The notes beneath the pieces were generated by a model. The model was not told the DNA's origin and ran no database searches. It saw nothing but the letters and a program-made list of their open reading frames with translations. The position numbers and the translations under genes were made by a program. This document shows, piece by piece, positions 48,616 to 57,409 of a stretch of DNA of 61,545 nt; positions within the stretch are counted from its first letter, which is position 1; each line of letters begins with the position of its first letter. This DNA comes from Burkholderiaceae bacterium (GTDB taxonomy: Bacteria; Pseudomonadota; Gammaproteobacteria; Burkholderiales; Burkholderiaceae_D). The DNA is taken from contig JARLJG010000027.1 in the NCBI GenBank assembly GCA_031291325.1, positions 1 through 61,545 of the forward strand, read 5' to 3'.

Positions 48616-49035
48616 CTACACCGCAACCGACGCCGCCCCCGCCCGCCTGAGCGCCCACGCAAATTTTATGTCGGTTCGCATCATGTGGTTGACCAGCCAG
48701 TCCTTGAGAAATTTCAGCACGGCCCCGGTAACCAGGGATTCGCCGGCGTGGAACTTCGCTTGCAGATCCGCCACTTCGTGGATCAGCCTTTCGTGTTGCG
48801 TCACGTGCTCTGCCGCTGCGTGGTAGTCGATGCGCCGCATCTCGTCCTCTTCGCGCTTGAAATGCTCTTTCGTGTAATGAATCAAGTCGTCGAGCGTCTT
48901 GCCGAGGATGTCGCGCCCCTTGCCAAGCGCCATCGCATCGTGCAACTCGTTAATCAGTTCGACCAGCCGGCGATGGTCGTTATCGATAAATTGAGCCCCT
49001 ACGGAATAGGCGTCACTCCAGGAAAAGAATGTCAT
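48616..49035 (-). CDS. Bacteriohemerythrin
   Basis: 139 residues. All seven di-iron ligands are at the positions typical of single-domain bacteriohemerythrins: H21, H58, E62, H77, H81, H117 and D122. It binds oxygen reversibly and may deliver it to oxygen-using enzymes or act as a sensor. Preceded by a perfect FNR box, which fits induction at low oxygen. Sixteenth codon of the longer frame used as start (MTFFSWSD). Confidence 0.95.
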   Translation of the reverse strand: MTFFSWSDAYSVGAQFIDNDHRRLVELINELHDAMALGKGRDILGKTLDDLIHYTKEHFKREEDEMRRIDYHAAAEHVTQHERLIHEVADLQAKFHAGESLVTGAVLKFLKDWLVNHMMRTDIKFAWALRRAGAASVAV

Positions 49036-49152
49036 GCTTAGCCTCTCTACCTTCCAATAAATTGGTAAATATTGCCTCACAACAAAACGAATCGCGCAGC
49101 CATATCGCCGCGCGACGCCGCTTTAGTGTATCGAGGCCTATTTGACCAATCT

Positions 49153-49166
49153 TTGATGTAGATCAA
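49153..49166. promoter_or_regulatory. FNR/ANR box (perfect) upstream of bacteriohemerythrin
   Basis: TTGATGTAGATCAA, an exact TTGAT-N4-ATCAA palindrome whose centre is about 124 bp upstream of the hemerythrin start at 49035, matching the layout at 2807-2820. Confidence 0.65.
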
Positions 49167-49238
49167 GCTTTCGGATTACGCCGACTTGCTTTTTGAGAAG
49201 CGACGTGGAATAGGCAACACCGCCGAATGTCCGCCGCC

Positions 49239-50012
49239 TCACTTCCAATCGCTCAGGCCATACTTCGCCAGAATCTTCGCCAACTGGCCGCTGCGGCGCA
49301 ATTCCTGCACACCCTGATCGAACTGCTCGGCCAGCTTGCGGCTGTTTTCCAGCTTGGGGCTGAAGGCGACATACAGCGGCGTCCGTTCGCCGCAGCCGGC
49401 CAGCACCACCTTGTCTTCCAGCTTCCTCTTGGCGATGATATGCCGCATCACGCGATCGTCCTCGATGATGCCGTCCAGGCGGCCCAGCGCGAGATTGATC
49501 GCATTGATTTCGCCCGGACGGTCGCCGGTCTGCACATGGACCTTGCCTTTGTTTTCGCCGCGCTCCATCCAGTCATTGAAAGCCGGCGAATAGGTATAGC
49601 TGGCCGCGATGCCCAGCGATTTGAGCGCGTTGAGGTCTTCCGCCTTGGTGTACTTGAGCTTGTTGCGGGCGCCGACGAAGACGCAGTCGGCGGCACTGGC
49701 CATCGGCTCGCGCCCGATCACCAGCCCGAAATCCCGCACTTCGTCTTCGGAGACGATGACCGCCACGCCGGTCTTGCCTTCGCGCGTCTGCAGCAAGACC
49801 CGGTTCCAGGGCACCACGTCGTATTTGAACTGGATGCCGTTGCGCTCGAAGATGTATTGCAGCACGTCGATCACGTAGCCGCGCTGCGGCGCCTGCGGTT
49901 CGCAATTGTACGGGCACCAAAGGTCGCCCTGCACGGACAAACCCTGCGCGCTGGCTGCAGCCGACACCCAGACGCAGACAAAAATCCAGCAGATACAGAG
50001 TAGTCGCTTCAA
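49239..50012 (-). CDS. Periplasmic solute-binding protein (SBP_bac_3-like)
   Basis: 257 residues. I choose the TTG at 50012: it has GGGAGA 5 nt upstream and starts a signal peptide (MKRLLCICWIFVCVWVSAAASAQG); a start at 50060 would put 16 polar residues before it. The mature part is an amino-acid-binding-like fold (YVIDVLQYIFERNGIQFKYDVVPWNRVLLQTREGKTGVAVIVS...DGIIEDDRVMRHIIA). No permease genes nearby, so it may serve signalling or a distant transporter. Confidence 0.85.
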   Translation of the reverse strand: MKRLLCICWIFVCVWVSAAASAQGLSVQGDLWCPYNCEPQAPQRGYVIDVLQYIFERNGIQFKYDVVPWNRVLLQTREGKTGVAVIVSEDEVRDFGLVIGREPMASAADCVFVGARNKLKYTKAEDLNALKSLGIAASYTYSPAFNDWMERGENKGKVHVQTGDRPGEINAINLALGRLDGIIEDDRVMRHIIAKRKLEDKVVLAGCGERTPLYVAFSPKLENSRKLAEQFDQGVQELRRSGQLAKILAKYGLSDWK

Positions 50013-50199
50013 GAAATCTCCCGTGAAAAAGCTTGTGCGGCGGCAATCGCCTATTTCCATGCCGAAAATACTATCAGATATCCCGCGTGTCGGGTTGATT
50101 GCGGCGCAGTCTGCGCGCGCACTGTCACCGGCGCGCGCCAGGGTCGATTATGTCGTATGATTTACCGATACCGCCACCTGGCTCAAACCGCTTTACCCC

Positions 50200-50655
50200 A
50201 TGCAAATCGAAATCGACGACCTCTCACGCCCCGCCATCCACGCGCTGCTCGAAGAGCATTTGAAGAACATGTATGAACTGTCGCCGCCCGAGTGCGTGTT
50301 TGCGCTGGACCTGGAACGGCTGCGCAGCCCCGACATCACCTTCTGGAGCGCCTGGGACGGCGCGCTGCTGCTCGGCTGCGGCGCCTTGAAGGAACTCGAC
50401 GCCCAACACGCCGAAATCAAGTCGATGCGCACCCCCGCCGCGCTGCGCCGCCGTGGCGCAGGCCGGGCAATTCTCGCGCATATCGTGGAAGTCGCCAAAG
50501 CGCGCGGCTATCGACGCCTGAGCCTGGAAACCGGCACGGCGCCAGCCTTCCGGCCGGCGCAGCGCTTATACCAAAGTTTCGGCTTCGCGTATTGCGGGCC
50601 GTTCGCCGACTACGCGCTCGATCCGCATAGCGTGTTCTTGACCCTGGAGTTATAG
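50200..50655 (+). CDS. GNAT-family N-acetyltransferase
   Basis: 151 residues. IKSMRTPAALRRRGAGRAILAHIVEVAKARGY holds the acetyl-CoA pyrophosphate loop (RRRGAG); SLETGTAPAFRPAQRLYQSFGF is motif B. The substrate is unknown. A decayed copy of its last ~15 codons lies beyond the transposase gene at about 51295-51330. Confidence 0.92.
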   Translation: MQIEIDDLSRPAIHALLEEHLKNMYELSPPECVFALDLERLRSPDITFWSAWDGALLLGCGALKELDAQHAEIKSMRTPAALRRRGAGRAILAHIVEVAKARGYRRLSLETGTAPAFRPAQRLYQSFGFAYCGPFADYALDPHSVFLTLEL

Positions 50656-50683
50656 GTGCAGGACATGCGTCGAGCCAAGCCAC

Positions 50684-51399
50684 GTAGGCTGGGATGCAAT
50701 CCCAGCAAATAATCACCCTATGCGAACCTACACACGCGCCAGAATGCCGGGCGCAACCTATTTCTTCACCGTCAATTTGGCCAAACGCCATGACAATAAC
50801 CTGCTCACAAAACACGTTGATGCTTTGCGCGCGGCAATTCGCGCAACGAAAAAAGCGCATCCCTTTTTGATCGAAGCGATCGTAATACTGCCAGATCATT
50901 TGCATTGCATTTGGCGTTTACCACCCAATGACGATAACTATCCGATGCGCTGGCGTTTGATCAAAGCGAGTTTCTCTCGGATGCTCCCGCGTGAAGAACG
51001 CATTTCCGCCAGCCGCATGCAAAAGGGCGAGCGGGGAATTTGGCAAAGGCGCTATTGGGAGCATGTGATTCGAGACGAGCAAGATTTTCGCAATCATCTC
51101 GACTATATTCACTACAATCCCGTCAAGCATGGACATGTGAAAACGGCCATCGATTGGCCATACTCCTCATTCCATCGTTATCTCGCGCGCGGACAATACC
51201 CAACAAACTGGGCGGCATCGCCGAATGTATTGGATTTGGCGTTGCACGAATAGCGGCTTGCATTTTGCTGGGATTGCATCCCAGCCTACCCGCCCGATCC
51301 GCATAGCGGGTTCATGACGTTGGAGTTGTCGTCACGTAGGCTGGGATGAAATCCCAGCACACCTGCCGAGTTCAATGCTGGGATTTCATCCCAGCCTAC
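50684..51399. repeat. REP elements flanking the RAYT gene
   Basis: GTAGGCTGGGAT-type elements: 50684-50706 upstream of the transposase, an inverted one at 51267-51289 downstream, and a further facing pair at 51336-51358 and 51377-51399. Cores are 7-8-bp stems (GCTGGGAT / ATCCCAGC). These are the probable substrates of the enclosed transposase. Confidence 0.85.
50720..51253 (+). CDS. REP-associated tyrosine transposase (RAYT)
   Basis: 177 residues of the Y1/IS200-like TnpA_REP family. LPDHLHCIW gives the HUH metal-binding motif (HLH); YIHYNPVKHG carries the catalytic Tyr; WQRRYWEHVIRDEQDF is the conserved linker. Such proteins cut and join single-stranded REP hairpins and are host-domesticated. 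The gene begins 14 bp after one REP and ends 14 bp before another. Confidence 0.95.
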   Translation: MRTYTRARMPGATYFFTVNLAKRHDNNLLTKHVDALRAAIRATKKAHPFLIEAIVILPDHLHCIWRLPPNDDNYPMRWRLIKASFSRMLPREERISASRMQKGERGIWQRRYWEHVIRDEQDFRNHLDYIHYNPVKHGHVKTAIDWPYSSFHRYLARGQYPTNWAASPNVLDLALHE

Positions 51400-51421
51400 A
51401 AAACTGCAACCCGGTCGCCCC

Positions 51422-51814
51422 CTAAATGCGCGGCAGCGGCTGCAGCATGCTCACCCGATTGCCCTCGCTATCGACGAAGGAAACGTACTGACCGACACCC
51501 GGAATCAACATCGGCTCGCCCAGCACTTCGCCGCCGGCCGCCGCCACCTGCTTGATCGAAGCGCCAATATCGTCGACGGCAATCACTACCGATGGATGCT
51601 GCGCCGGCCAATCGGCATGACGCTGGAAAAAACCGCCATTGATCGCGCCGGGCGTCGTCGGCCTGCCATTCTCGGTCGCGGTGGTGGTCGCCAGCACATA
51701 ATTCCCCATCTCCGCGCCCAGCGCCTGCGTCTGCCAGCCGAAGGCCGTCTCATAGAATTTGCTCATGCGGGATTGATCGTCATACGGCATTTCGAAGTGG
51801 ACAACTGGATTCAT
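51422..51814 (-). CDS. VOC-family (glyoxalase-like) protein
   Basis: 130 residues. Paired beta-alpha-beta-beta-beta modules: VVHFEMPYDDQSRMSKFYETAFGWQ and VVIAVDDIGASIKQVAAAGGEVLGEPMLIPGVG. H6 and E127-region acids could bind a metal, but the second-module His is not obvious. Substrate unknown; often linked to antibiotic or aldehyde detoxification. Confidence 0.88.
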   Translation of the reverse strand: MNPVVHFEMPYDDQSRMSKFYETAFGWQTQALGAEMGNYVLATTTATENGRPTTPGAINGGFFQRHADWPAQHPSVVIAVDDIGASIKQVAAAGGEVLGEPMLIPGVGQYVSFVDSEGNRVSMLQPLPRI

Positions 51815-52059
51815 GATCGTGCCTCCTTGTCGGTTCGTTGCGTTGGGTCAATAGTCATCGTCGTCATCGATTGTGTCGATGCGGGTGAGGTGCTTATTTT
51901 ACGACGATGCGCCGGAGGCTTGTTGATTGCTGCGTTTCGTTGCGCGCCGGTATTGCCGGTGCAGAGTTATGCGCAGCGTCCACCGGCGCATTGCCCTATA
52001 ATCGCGAGACAACGCGCCGCCCGCAAGGTAGCGCCCGACAACATGAAACAGGAGACCGC

Positions 52060-52455
52060 ATGACCCCATCCCCCATCCCCCGCTGGCACGACATCGTCCG
52101 CTCGCACGATGCCGCCCTGCTGCCGGCGCTGTTGGCCGACGACGTGGTGTTCGAGTCGCCGGTAGTGCATACGCCGCAACCCGGCAAGGCAGTCACGCTG
52201 CAATATCTCGGCGCGGCCATGCAGGTGTTCAACAACAGCAGCTTTCGCTACGTCAACGAATGGCATGGCCCGCACTCGGCGGTGCTGGAATTCGAAACCA
52301 CCTGCGACGGCATCGCCGTCAACGGCGTCGACATGATCGCCTGGAACGGCGACGGCCTGATAACGCATTTCAAGGTGATGATCCGACCGCTGAAGGCGAT
52401 CAACAAGATTCATGAAATGATGGGTCAGACGTTGCGTTCCGGTCGCATCGGCTGA
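52060..52455 (+). CDS. SnoaL-like/NTF2-fold protein
   Basis: 131 residues from MTPSPIPRWHDIVRSHDAALLPALLADDVVFESP, with AGGAGA 5 nt upstream. The N-terminal helices followed by FRYVNEWHGPHSAVLEFETTCDGIAVNGVDMIAWNGDGLITHFKVMIRP is the SnoaL/NTF2-like cone fold, used by isomerases, cyclases and ligand-binding proteins. Substrate unknown. Confidence 0.85.
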   Translation: MTPSPIPRWHDIVRSHDAALLPALLADDVVFESPVVHTPQPGKAVTLQYLGAAMQVFNNSSFRYVNEWHGPHSAVLEFETTCDGIAVNGVDMIAWNGDGLITHFKVMIRPLKAINKIHEMMGQTLRSGRIG

Positions 52456-52472
52456 GGTCTTGCCGGCCCGGC

Positions 52473-52535
52473 ATTCGGCAATCGGCAATCGGCATTCGGC
52501 ATTCGGCATTCGGCATTCGGCAATCGGCATTCGGT
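52473..52535. repeat. Heptanucleotide tandem repeat, 9 copies
   Basis: A[A/T]TCGGC repeated nine times without interruption, in the gap between the SnoaL-like and TonB receptor genes. It runs straight into a GTAGGTTGGGCT REP. Copy number is likely to vary between strains. Confidence 0.9.
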
Positions 52536-52682
52536 AGGTTGGGCTAACGCTTCACCAGCCCAACAATCGCGCGGCCAAGGTCTGCAAAATATCGAAAGGC
52601 CTGCGAACAGGGCGCGTGCGGATGTCTGTCACGATCTTGCCGACGGTGGATGCTGGGCCGATGAAGCGCGAGCCCACGCTAC
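52534..52682. repeat. GTAGGTTGGGCT-type REP and decayed partner
   Basis: A full element at 52534-52564 faces a degenerate one at about 52650-52682. With the heptamer repeat they make up most of the 336-bp gap before the TonB receptor gene. Confidence 0.65.
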
Positions 52683-52791
52683 AAAACCACCAGCCCGCGC
52701 TTCGATACTCGCCCGCAAACCGCTTCCCGTGGCAGCACAAATGCAATAGAATCACCGCATTTTGCCCGCATCGAATCGGCTCGCCCCTTAT

Positions 52792-54984
52792 ATGACAACC
52801 AGATTACAGCAGCGCGCCGGCAGCGCCTGCCGCGCTGCGCAAGCCGTCTGTTTCTGCGCATGCTTCGCCTCCACGCAGCCCGTCTGGTGCGCCGATCCCG
52901 CAGCGAGCCAGCCCGACGCGCCGCAGACGATCACCATCAGCGGCAAGCTCAAGCCGGTCTTGACCGCCATCGACCGCAAGGTCTACAACGTCAGCGGCGA
53001 TGTGCAAGCCCTGACCGGCAGCGCCGCCGATGTGTTGAACACGATTCCGTCGGTCGAAGTCGATGCCGACGGCAACGTCAGCCTGCGCGGCGACGACCGC
53101 GTCACCATCCTGGTCGACGGCAAACCCTCCGCGCAATTGTCGGGCGCGCGCGCCGGCGACGGCTTGACGCAATTTTCCGCCGCCGACATCGAGAAGATCG
53201 AGGTCATGACCAACGCCCCCGCCGAATACGGCGCCGACGGCACCGGCGGCGTCATCAACATCGTCACCAAGAAGAACCGCAAGCAAGGCGCTTCCGGCAG
53301 CCTCGCGCTCAATGCCGGCAACCAGGGACGCTCGGTCGATACGCTCAACGGCGCCTACAACGACGAGAAATTGAGTGTCGCCGGCGGCATCGGCCTGCGC
53401 GAAGACGAGCGCGAGCGCATCATCGGCAGCAAGGTCGCGGCGCAGGGTCCCGGCGGCACGCCGACCGCATTGAGCCGCAACTGGGAAGACGAGCATGCGC
53501 GACGGCTGATCCCGTCGCTCAACGGCGCGCTCGATTATCGCTTCGACGAAGCGCAGGCAATCGGCTTCGACTTCAAGCTGCGCCAGCGCAGCGGCCATCG
53601 CGCCTACGACGCGCAAAACGCCGGCACGCTACCGGACGGCACACTGGCCAGCGCCGCGTATGGCCACAGCGACGGCCACGAATGGAGCATGAGCGGCGAA
53701 CAGCGCCTGCGCTACAAGCAAAACCTCTCCAGCGCGGGCGAAACGCTGGAATTGTCCCTGCACCGCAGCACCGACATCGAGCGCGAACGCTACGACTATG
53801 CCAGCACCAGCACCTACCCGAGCATCGCGCCGGGCGGCAACCTGCTGTTCCTCAACCACACCTACATGACGAACGATGTCAGCGCCGACTATCGCGCAGC
53901 GCTCGGCGACGAGCGCATCGTCAAGCTCGGCTACAGCGCCCGGCACGACAGCTACGGCTACGACAACAGCGGCAGCACGGTCGATCCGGCCAGCGGGCAA
54001 CTGTTGCAAGATCCGACCCTGGTCAATCAGTTCCTGTACCTGCAAACGATCCAGGCGGTATACGGCTCGTATCAACAAGCGCTCGGCCAATGGCAGGCGC
54101 TGGCCGGCCTGCGCTTCGAGCACACCGACGGCGAAGGAAACGAATACACCTCGGCGACAGTCAACCGGCAACACTATAGCGGCCTGTACCCCAGCCTGAA
54201 CGTGGAGCGTCCGCTCGACGAGCACGCGACGCTGTCCTTCGGCTACAGCCGCCGCCTGGCGCGCCCCAATCCCGACGATCTCGATCCTTATATCGATCGC
54301 CACGACAGCCAAAACCTGCAAGGCGGCAACCCGAATCTGCTGCCGCAGCAAAGCCAATCGCTGGAAGCCGGCTACCGCGTCGAGGCCGAGAAGCAAACCT
54401 GGGGCGTGAGCGCCTATCTGCGCCGCTTCACCAACAGCTTCACCGACCTCACCACGCTGGTGAACCCCGGCGTGCTGCTGACCACCAAGGCCAACCTGCC
54501 CAGCAGCAAGGCCGGCGGCTTCGAGTTCAATACCGACGGCCCGCTCGCGCGCACCCTGTCGTATCGCCTCGCCGGCAACCTGTTCTATTCGCAAGTCGAC
54601 GCCACCGCGCTCGGCGCGCCGGGGCTGGCATCGACCACCGGCCTGAACCTCAAAGCCAGCCTCGACTACCGCCCGACCGCCATCGACACCGCCCAGCTAT
54701 CGGCCACCAGGGCCGACAAGCGCCTGACCGCGCAAGGCTACATCGCCGCCATCAACCTGCTCAACCTCGGCTACAAGCGGCAACTCAGCCCGGATTTGAC
54801 GCTGGTGGCAACCGTCTCGGATGTCTTCAACGGCCAGCGCCAAGTGCGCACCGTCAACACCACGACGCTGACCGAAACCTACGAGCGCGACCAGGCCGGA
54901 CGCATCGCCTACATCGGATTGGTGTATACCTTCGGCGCGCAGAAAAAGAGCAAGGGCGCGGCGTTCGAGTACGATCAGCCTTAG
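52792..54984 (+). CDS. TonB-dependent outer-membrane receptor
   Basis: 730 residues. A signal-like N-terminus ending near VWCADP, a possible TonB box (TITISGK), a plug domain (DVLNTIPSVEVDADGNVSLRG...VTILVDGKPS...IEKIEVMTNAPAEYGADGTGGVINIVTKK) and a beta-barrel of the OMP_b-brl_3 type ending GLVYTFGAQKK. It imports a ligand powered by TonB; neither a siderophore nor a sugar gene cluster is next to it, so the ligand is unknown. The Met used is the second in the frame, which begins the signal peptide. Confidence 0.93.
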   Translation: MTTRLQQRAGSACRAAQAVCFCACFASTQPVWCADPAASQPDAPQTITISGKLKPVLTAIDRKVYNVSGDVQALTGSAADVLNTIPSVEVDADGNVSLRGDDRVTILVDGKPSAQLSGARAGDGLTQFSAADIEKIEVMTNAPAEYGADGTGGVINIVTKKNRKQGASGSLALNAGNQGRSVDTLNGAYNDEKLSVAGGIGLREDERERIIGSKVAAQGPGGTPTALSRNWEDEHARRLIPSLNGALDYRFDEAQAIGFDFKLRQRSGHRAYDAQNAGTLPDGTLASAAYGHSDGHEWSMSGEQRLRYKQNLSSAGETLELSLHRSTDIERERYDYASTSTYPSIAPGGNLLFLNHTYMTNDVSADYRAALGDERIVKLGYSARHDSYGYDNSGSTVDPASGQLLQDPTLVNQFLYLQTIQAVYGSYQQALGQWQALAGLRFEHTDGEGNEYTSATVNRQHYSGLYPSLNVERPLDEHATLSFGYSRRLARPNPDDLDPYIDRHDSQNLQGGNPNLLPQQSQSLEAGYRVEAEKQTWGVSAYLRRFTNSFTDLTTLVNPGVLLTTKANLPSSKAGGFEFNTDGPLARTLSYRLAGNLFYSQVDATALGAPGLASTTGLNLKASLDYRPTAIDTAQLSATRADKRLTAQGYIAAINLLNLGYKRQLSPDLTLVATVSDVFNGQRQVRTVNTTTLTETYERDQAGRIAYIGLVYTFGAQKKSKGAAFEYDQP

Positions 54985-55004
54985 CACCTGCGGCAATAAC
55001 CGCA

Positions 55005-55646
55005 TCACGCAAGCAGGTAAATCTCCACCCGCTCCTTGCCGCGCCCGATGTTGTTGCGCTTTAACCGGATGACGCCGACTTCGCCGGTGCGCCGCACATG
55101 CGTGCCGCCGCACGGCACGCGCGAAAATCCGGCGATTTCCCAATAGCGGCGCTCGCCCGCCTCATCGTCGAACGCGCACACGATGGGCAAGTCAGCCGCC
55201 ACGATCGCATTGGCCTCTGCGGCGATTTCCGGCAACAGCGGCGCAATGCTCTGCGGCCAGACGAAATCGATGCGCGCCTTGTCCTGCGCGATATGCGCGC
55301 CGACCTTGTCCACGCCCGGCAGCGCCTTGCACGCCAGCTCCAGCACCAACTCCGCCGCAAAATGCAGCCGCATCAGCCGATAGCGCCGCGCCCAATCGAT
55401 CTCGATTCGCACCGCCTGGCCGGCAATCAAACCGTGACCCTCGGCCAGCGTATACACGATCTCCAAGCCATCCTTGCGCGCCGCCAGCACCGGATGCCCG
55501 CCGATGCTGCCGGCATCGCTCTCCTGCCCGCCGGAAAAGGCGAAGAAGATGGTCGATTGCAGCGTCACGTTAGCGCCGTCGACGGCGGCGACGGTCGTGT
55601 CGAAGGTAGTTTGGTAGGGATCGACCCAGAACTGTTTTTTGGTCAT
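55005..55646 (-). CDS. AlaX-type alanyl-tRNA editing protein
   Basis: 213 residues. The fold of the AlaRS editing domain: FFAFSGGQESDAG, RLMRLHFAAELVLEL and RVPCGGTHVRRTGEVG. The usual metal motif HxxxH appears as HFAAE (second His replaced by Glu), while CGGTH is intact. It hydrolyses Ser or Gly mischarged on tRNA-Ala. Convergent with the TonB receptor gene, 20 bp apart. Confidence 0.93.
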   Translation of the reverse strand: MTKKQFWVDPYQTTFDTTVAAVDGANVTLQSTIFFAFSGGQESDAGSIGGHPVLAARKDGLEIVYTLAEGHGLIAGQAVRIEIDWARRYRLMRLHFAAELVLELACKALPGVDKVGAHIAQDKARIDFVWPQSIAPLLPEIAAEANAIVAADLPIVCAFDDEAGERRYWEIAGFSRVPCGGTHVRRTGEVGVIRLKRNNIGRGKERVEIYLLA

Positions 55647-55840
55647 GGCTTTGGCATTGAGGTGTAAGGCGATATGGTAAAGCTATTTTGTGCAATCGGT
55701 GCGAAATACAAAGAACGTCAATGGTTCAAATTAACCATCGGGCATTTTGCTAAATGATGTTATTATGAGAATTGTTTTTTTAATATTAAAATGTGATCTT
55801 CCAAATTTTCAAATAAGCAATAAATTTCATAGGGCTGAAA

Positions 55841-56323
55841 ATGGCAACCGACATGTTTTTGCAAGTGGATGGCGTCAAAGGGGAGTCGGCGGACGCTAAT
55901 CATTCGGGGTTTTCGGACGTCTTGTCGTTGAATTGGGGCGCATCACAAGCTGCGTCTGTGTCCGGCGGCGGCGGCGGATCGGGAAAGGTCAGCTTTAGCG
56001 ACCTGTCCGTTACCACTGCAATGGATTCAGCGACACCTGCGCTGTTGAAGTATTGTTCATCCGGTAAGCACATCCCGAATGTGAAGGTTTCCATATGCAA
56101 AGCCGGCGGTACGCAGGTCGAGTATTCAACTATCGTCTTGAAAGACGCGCTCGTTACCAATGCGCAATTTGGCTCGTTCAATGACAGCGAGGCCGTAAAG
56201 CTTACCTACTCGTTTCAAGCCGCTATGGTCGAGCATCACTACTGGGTGCAAGGCAAGGACGGCAGCAAGGGAGCTGAAAGCCAAATGGGTTGGGACGTTA
56301 AGCAGAACGTCGCCACCGCGTAA
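55841..56323 (+). CDS. hcp: Type VI secretion Hcp protein
   Basis: 160 residues (MATDMFLQVDGVKGESADANHSG...). SDVLSLNWGASQ, KVSFSDLSVTTAMDSATPALLKYCSSGKHI and LTYSFQAAMVEHHY are typical of Hcp, whose hexameric rings form the inner tube of the T6SS and carry small effectors in their lumen. No other T6SS structural gene is in the window, so this is an orphan locus. The upstream 190 bp are AT-rich. An effector gene follows. Confidence 0.96.
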   Translation: MATDMFLQVDGVKGESADANHSGFSDVLSLNWGASQAASVSGGGGGSGKVSFSDLSVTTAMDSATPALLKYCSSGKHIPNVKVSICKAGGTQVEYSTIVLKDALVTNAQFGSFNDSEAVKLTYSFQAAMVEHHYWVQGKDGSKGAESQMGWDVKQNVATA

Positions 56324-56408
56324 GCGTTCAATTTTTTGCATGCCCCGGCGCTTTCCGGTATCGTGACAAGCATGCAGAAATCATTCAACTTTCTTAGGGA
56401 AATTACCT

Positions 56409-56852
56409 ATGTCAAGTTTGGTTTTTGATGGAAATGCCCATACGATTACGCTTAAAGACAGGGCGGGCGCTACAGTGGGTTCGTGGTCTGCGAATAATGT
56501 TGTTTCGCGTGATCGCCCACACCATGCCCCGCATTTGCCCTTTGTTCCAAACGGTAATCATACAGTTCAGACTCAAACGCACCCGCGCCGCCACGGTGCC
56601 GCTGCTGATTCCACGAATGGTGAATATGGCACTCATGGTGCAGTCGTTATGAATCCGATTCAAGGTCATACCGGCATTGCGGTACATTCCGGGCGAGCGA
56701 CGACCCCAGACGGGGCGCGGAGGACAGGAGTTAATCACGCCACCGAAGGATGCATTCGCACGACAGACGAAGCAATGGGACAAATTGCGAGGACTATGCA
56801 CAATGACCCGCTAACCACTGTCACGGTGCAAAACAATCATGTACAGCATTAA
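56409..56852 (+). CDS. Putative T6SS effector with L,D-transpeptidase-like domain
   Basis: 147 residues. GIAVHSGRATTP followed by NHATEGCIRTTDEA gives the His...(S/T)xGCxR layout of L,D-transpeptidase folds, with Cys in EGCIR as probable nucleophile. The N-terminal FDGNAHTITLKDRAG recalls Tlde1-type effectors, which attack or disable peptidoglycan in the periplasm of rivals. No signal peptide, as expected for Hcp-borne cargo. An exported immunity candidate overlaps its 3' end. Confidence 0.75.
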   Translation: MSSLVFDGNAHTITLKDRAGATVGSWSANNVVSRDRPHHAPHLPFVPNGNHTVQTQTHPRRHGAAADSTNGEYGTHGAVVMNPIQGHTGIAVHSGRATTPDGARRTGVNHATEGCIRTTDEAMGQIARTMHNDPLTTVTVQNNHVQH

Positions 56853-57378
56853 GCGCTTCTTACCCCTAATTTGTTTGTTGTGCTTCATTGCCCCACTTTC
56901 GCACGCTGATGATGGATACGTCGAAATTAAGGCAGGAGGAAAGCCAGATGCTTTTCTGTGTGGCTTTGACGTTAACAAGACAACGATGAAAGAAATTTTT
57001 GCCAAGCTAGGCAAAGAAGATAAAAGAGAACCTGATCCTGAAGAATCAAGAGAGGCAACATTTTCTTGGGTCAGAGGGTCGCTCAAAATATCGGCTATTG
57101 CATGGACTATTTATGAATATCCCAATAGGCATCCAGAGGGGATAGAAGTCGAAGGCGCTGACCCTGAAAAATTTTGCGGCACCGGTCGCGGAATCTTTTT
57201 AGGAGATTCGATTGACCATGCTAGAAAAATTTATGCGCAAGACAAAGGGCGTGGAAAATTTTCTGTCAAGAAAGCAGAAAATGTCACATTTAAGTGGGGT
57301 GAAGAAGATACAACTGTCTATTTCGACATTGACAAAGATCGAACGATAACGGCCGTGGGCGTAACTGCGATACCGTAA
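56839..57378 (+). CDS. Putative periplasmic immunity protein
   Basis: 179 residues. Sec signal peptide (MYSIKRFLPLICLLCFIAPLSHA) and a compact alpha/beta mature domain with two Cys (FLCGFD and KFCGTG). Its start overlaps the effector gene by 14 bp, the usual coupling of effector and immunity genes. Less GC-rich than flanking host genes. No family recognised; the role is inferred from context and export. Confidence 0.68.
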   Translation: MYSIKRFLPLICLLCFIAPLSHADDGYVEIKAGGKPDAFLCGFDVNKTTMKEIFAKLGKEDKREPDPEESREATFSWVRGSLKISAIAWTIYEYPNRHPEGIEVEGADPEKFCGTGRGIFLGDSIDHARKIYAQDKGRGKFSVKKAENVTFKWGEEDTTVYFDIDKDRTITAVGVTAIP

Positions 57379-57409
57379 ATCATACTGCCGATGGGGTGTA
57401 TGTAGTGCC

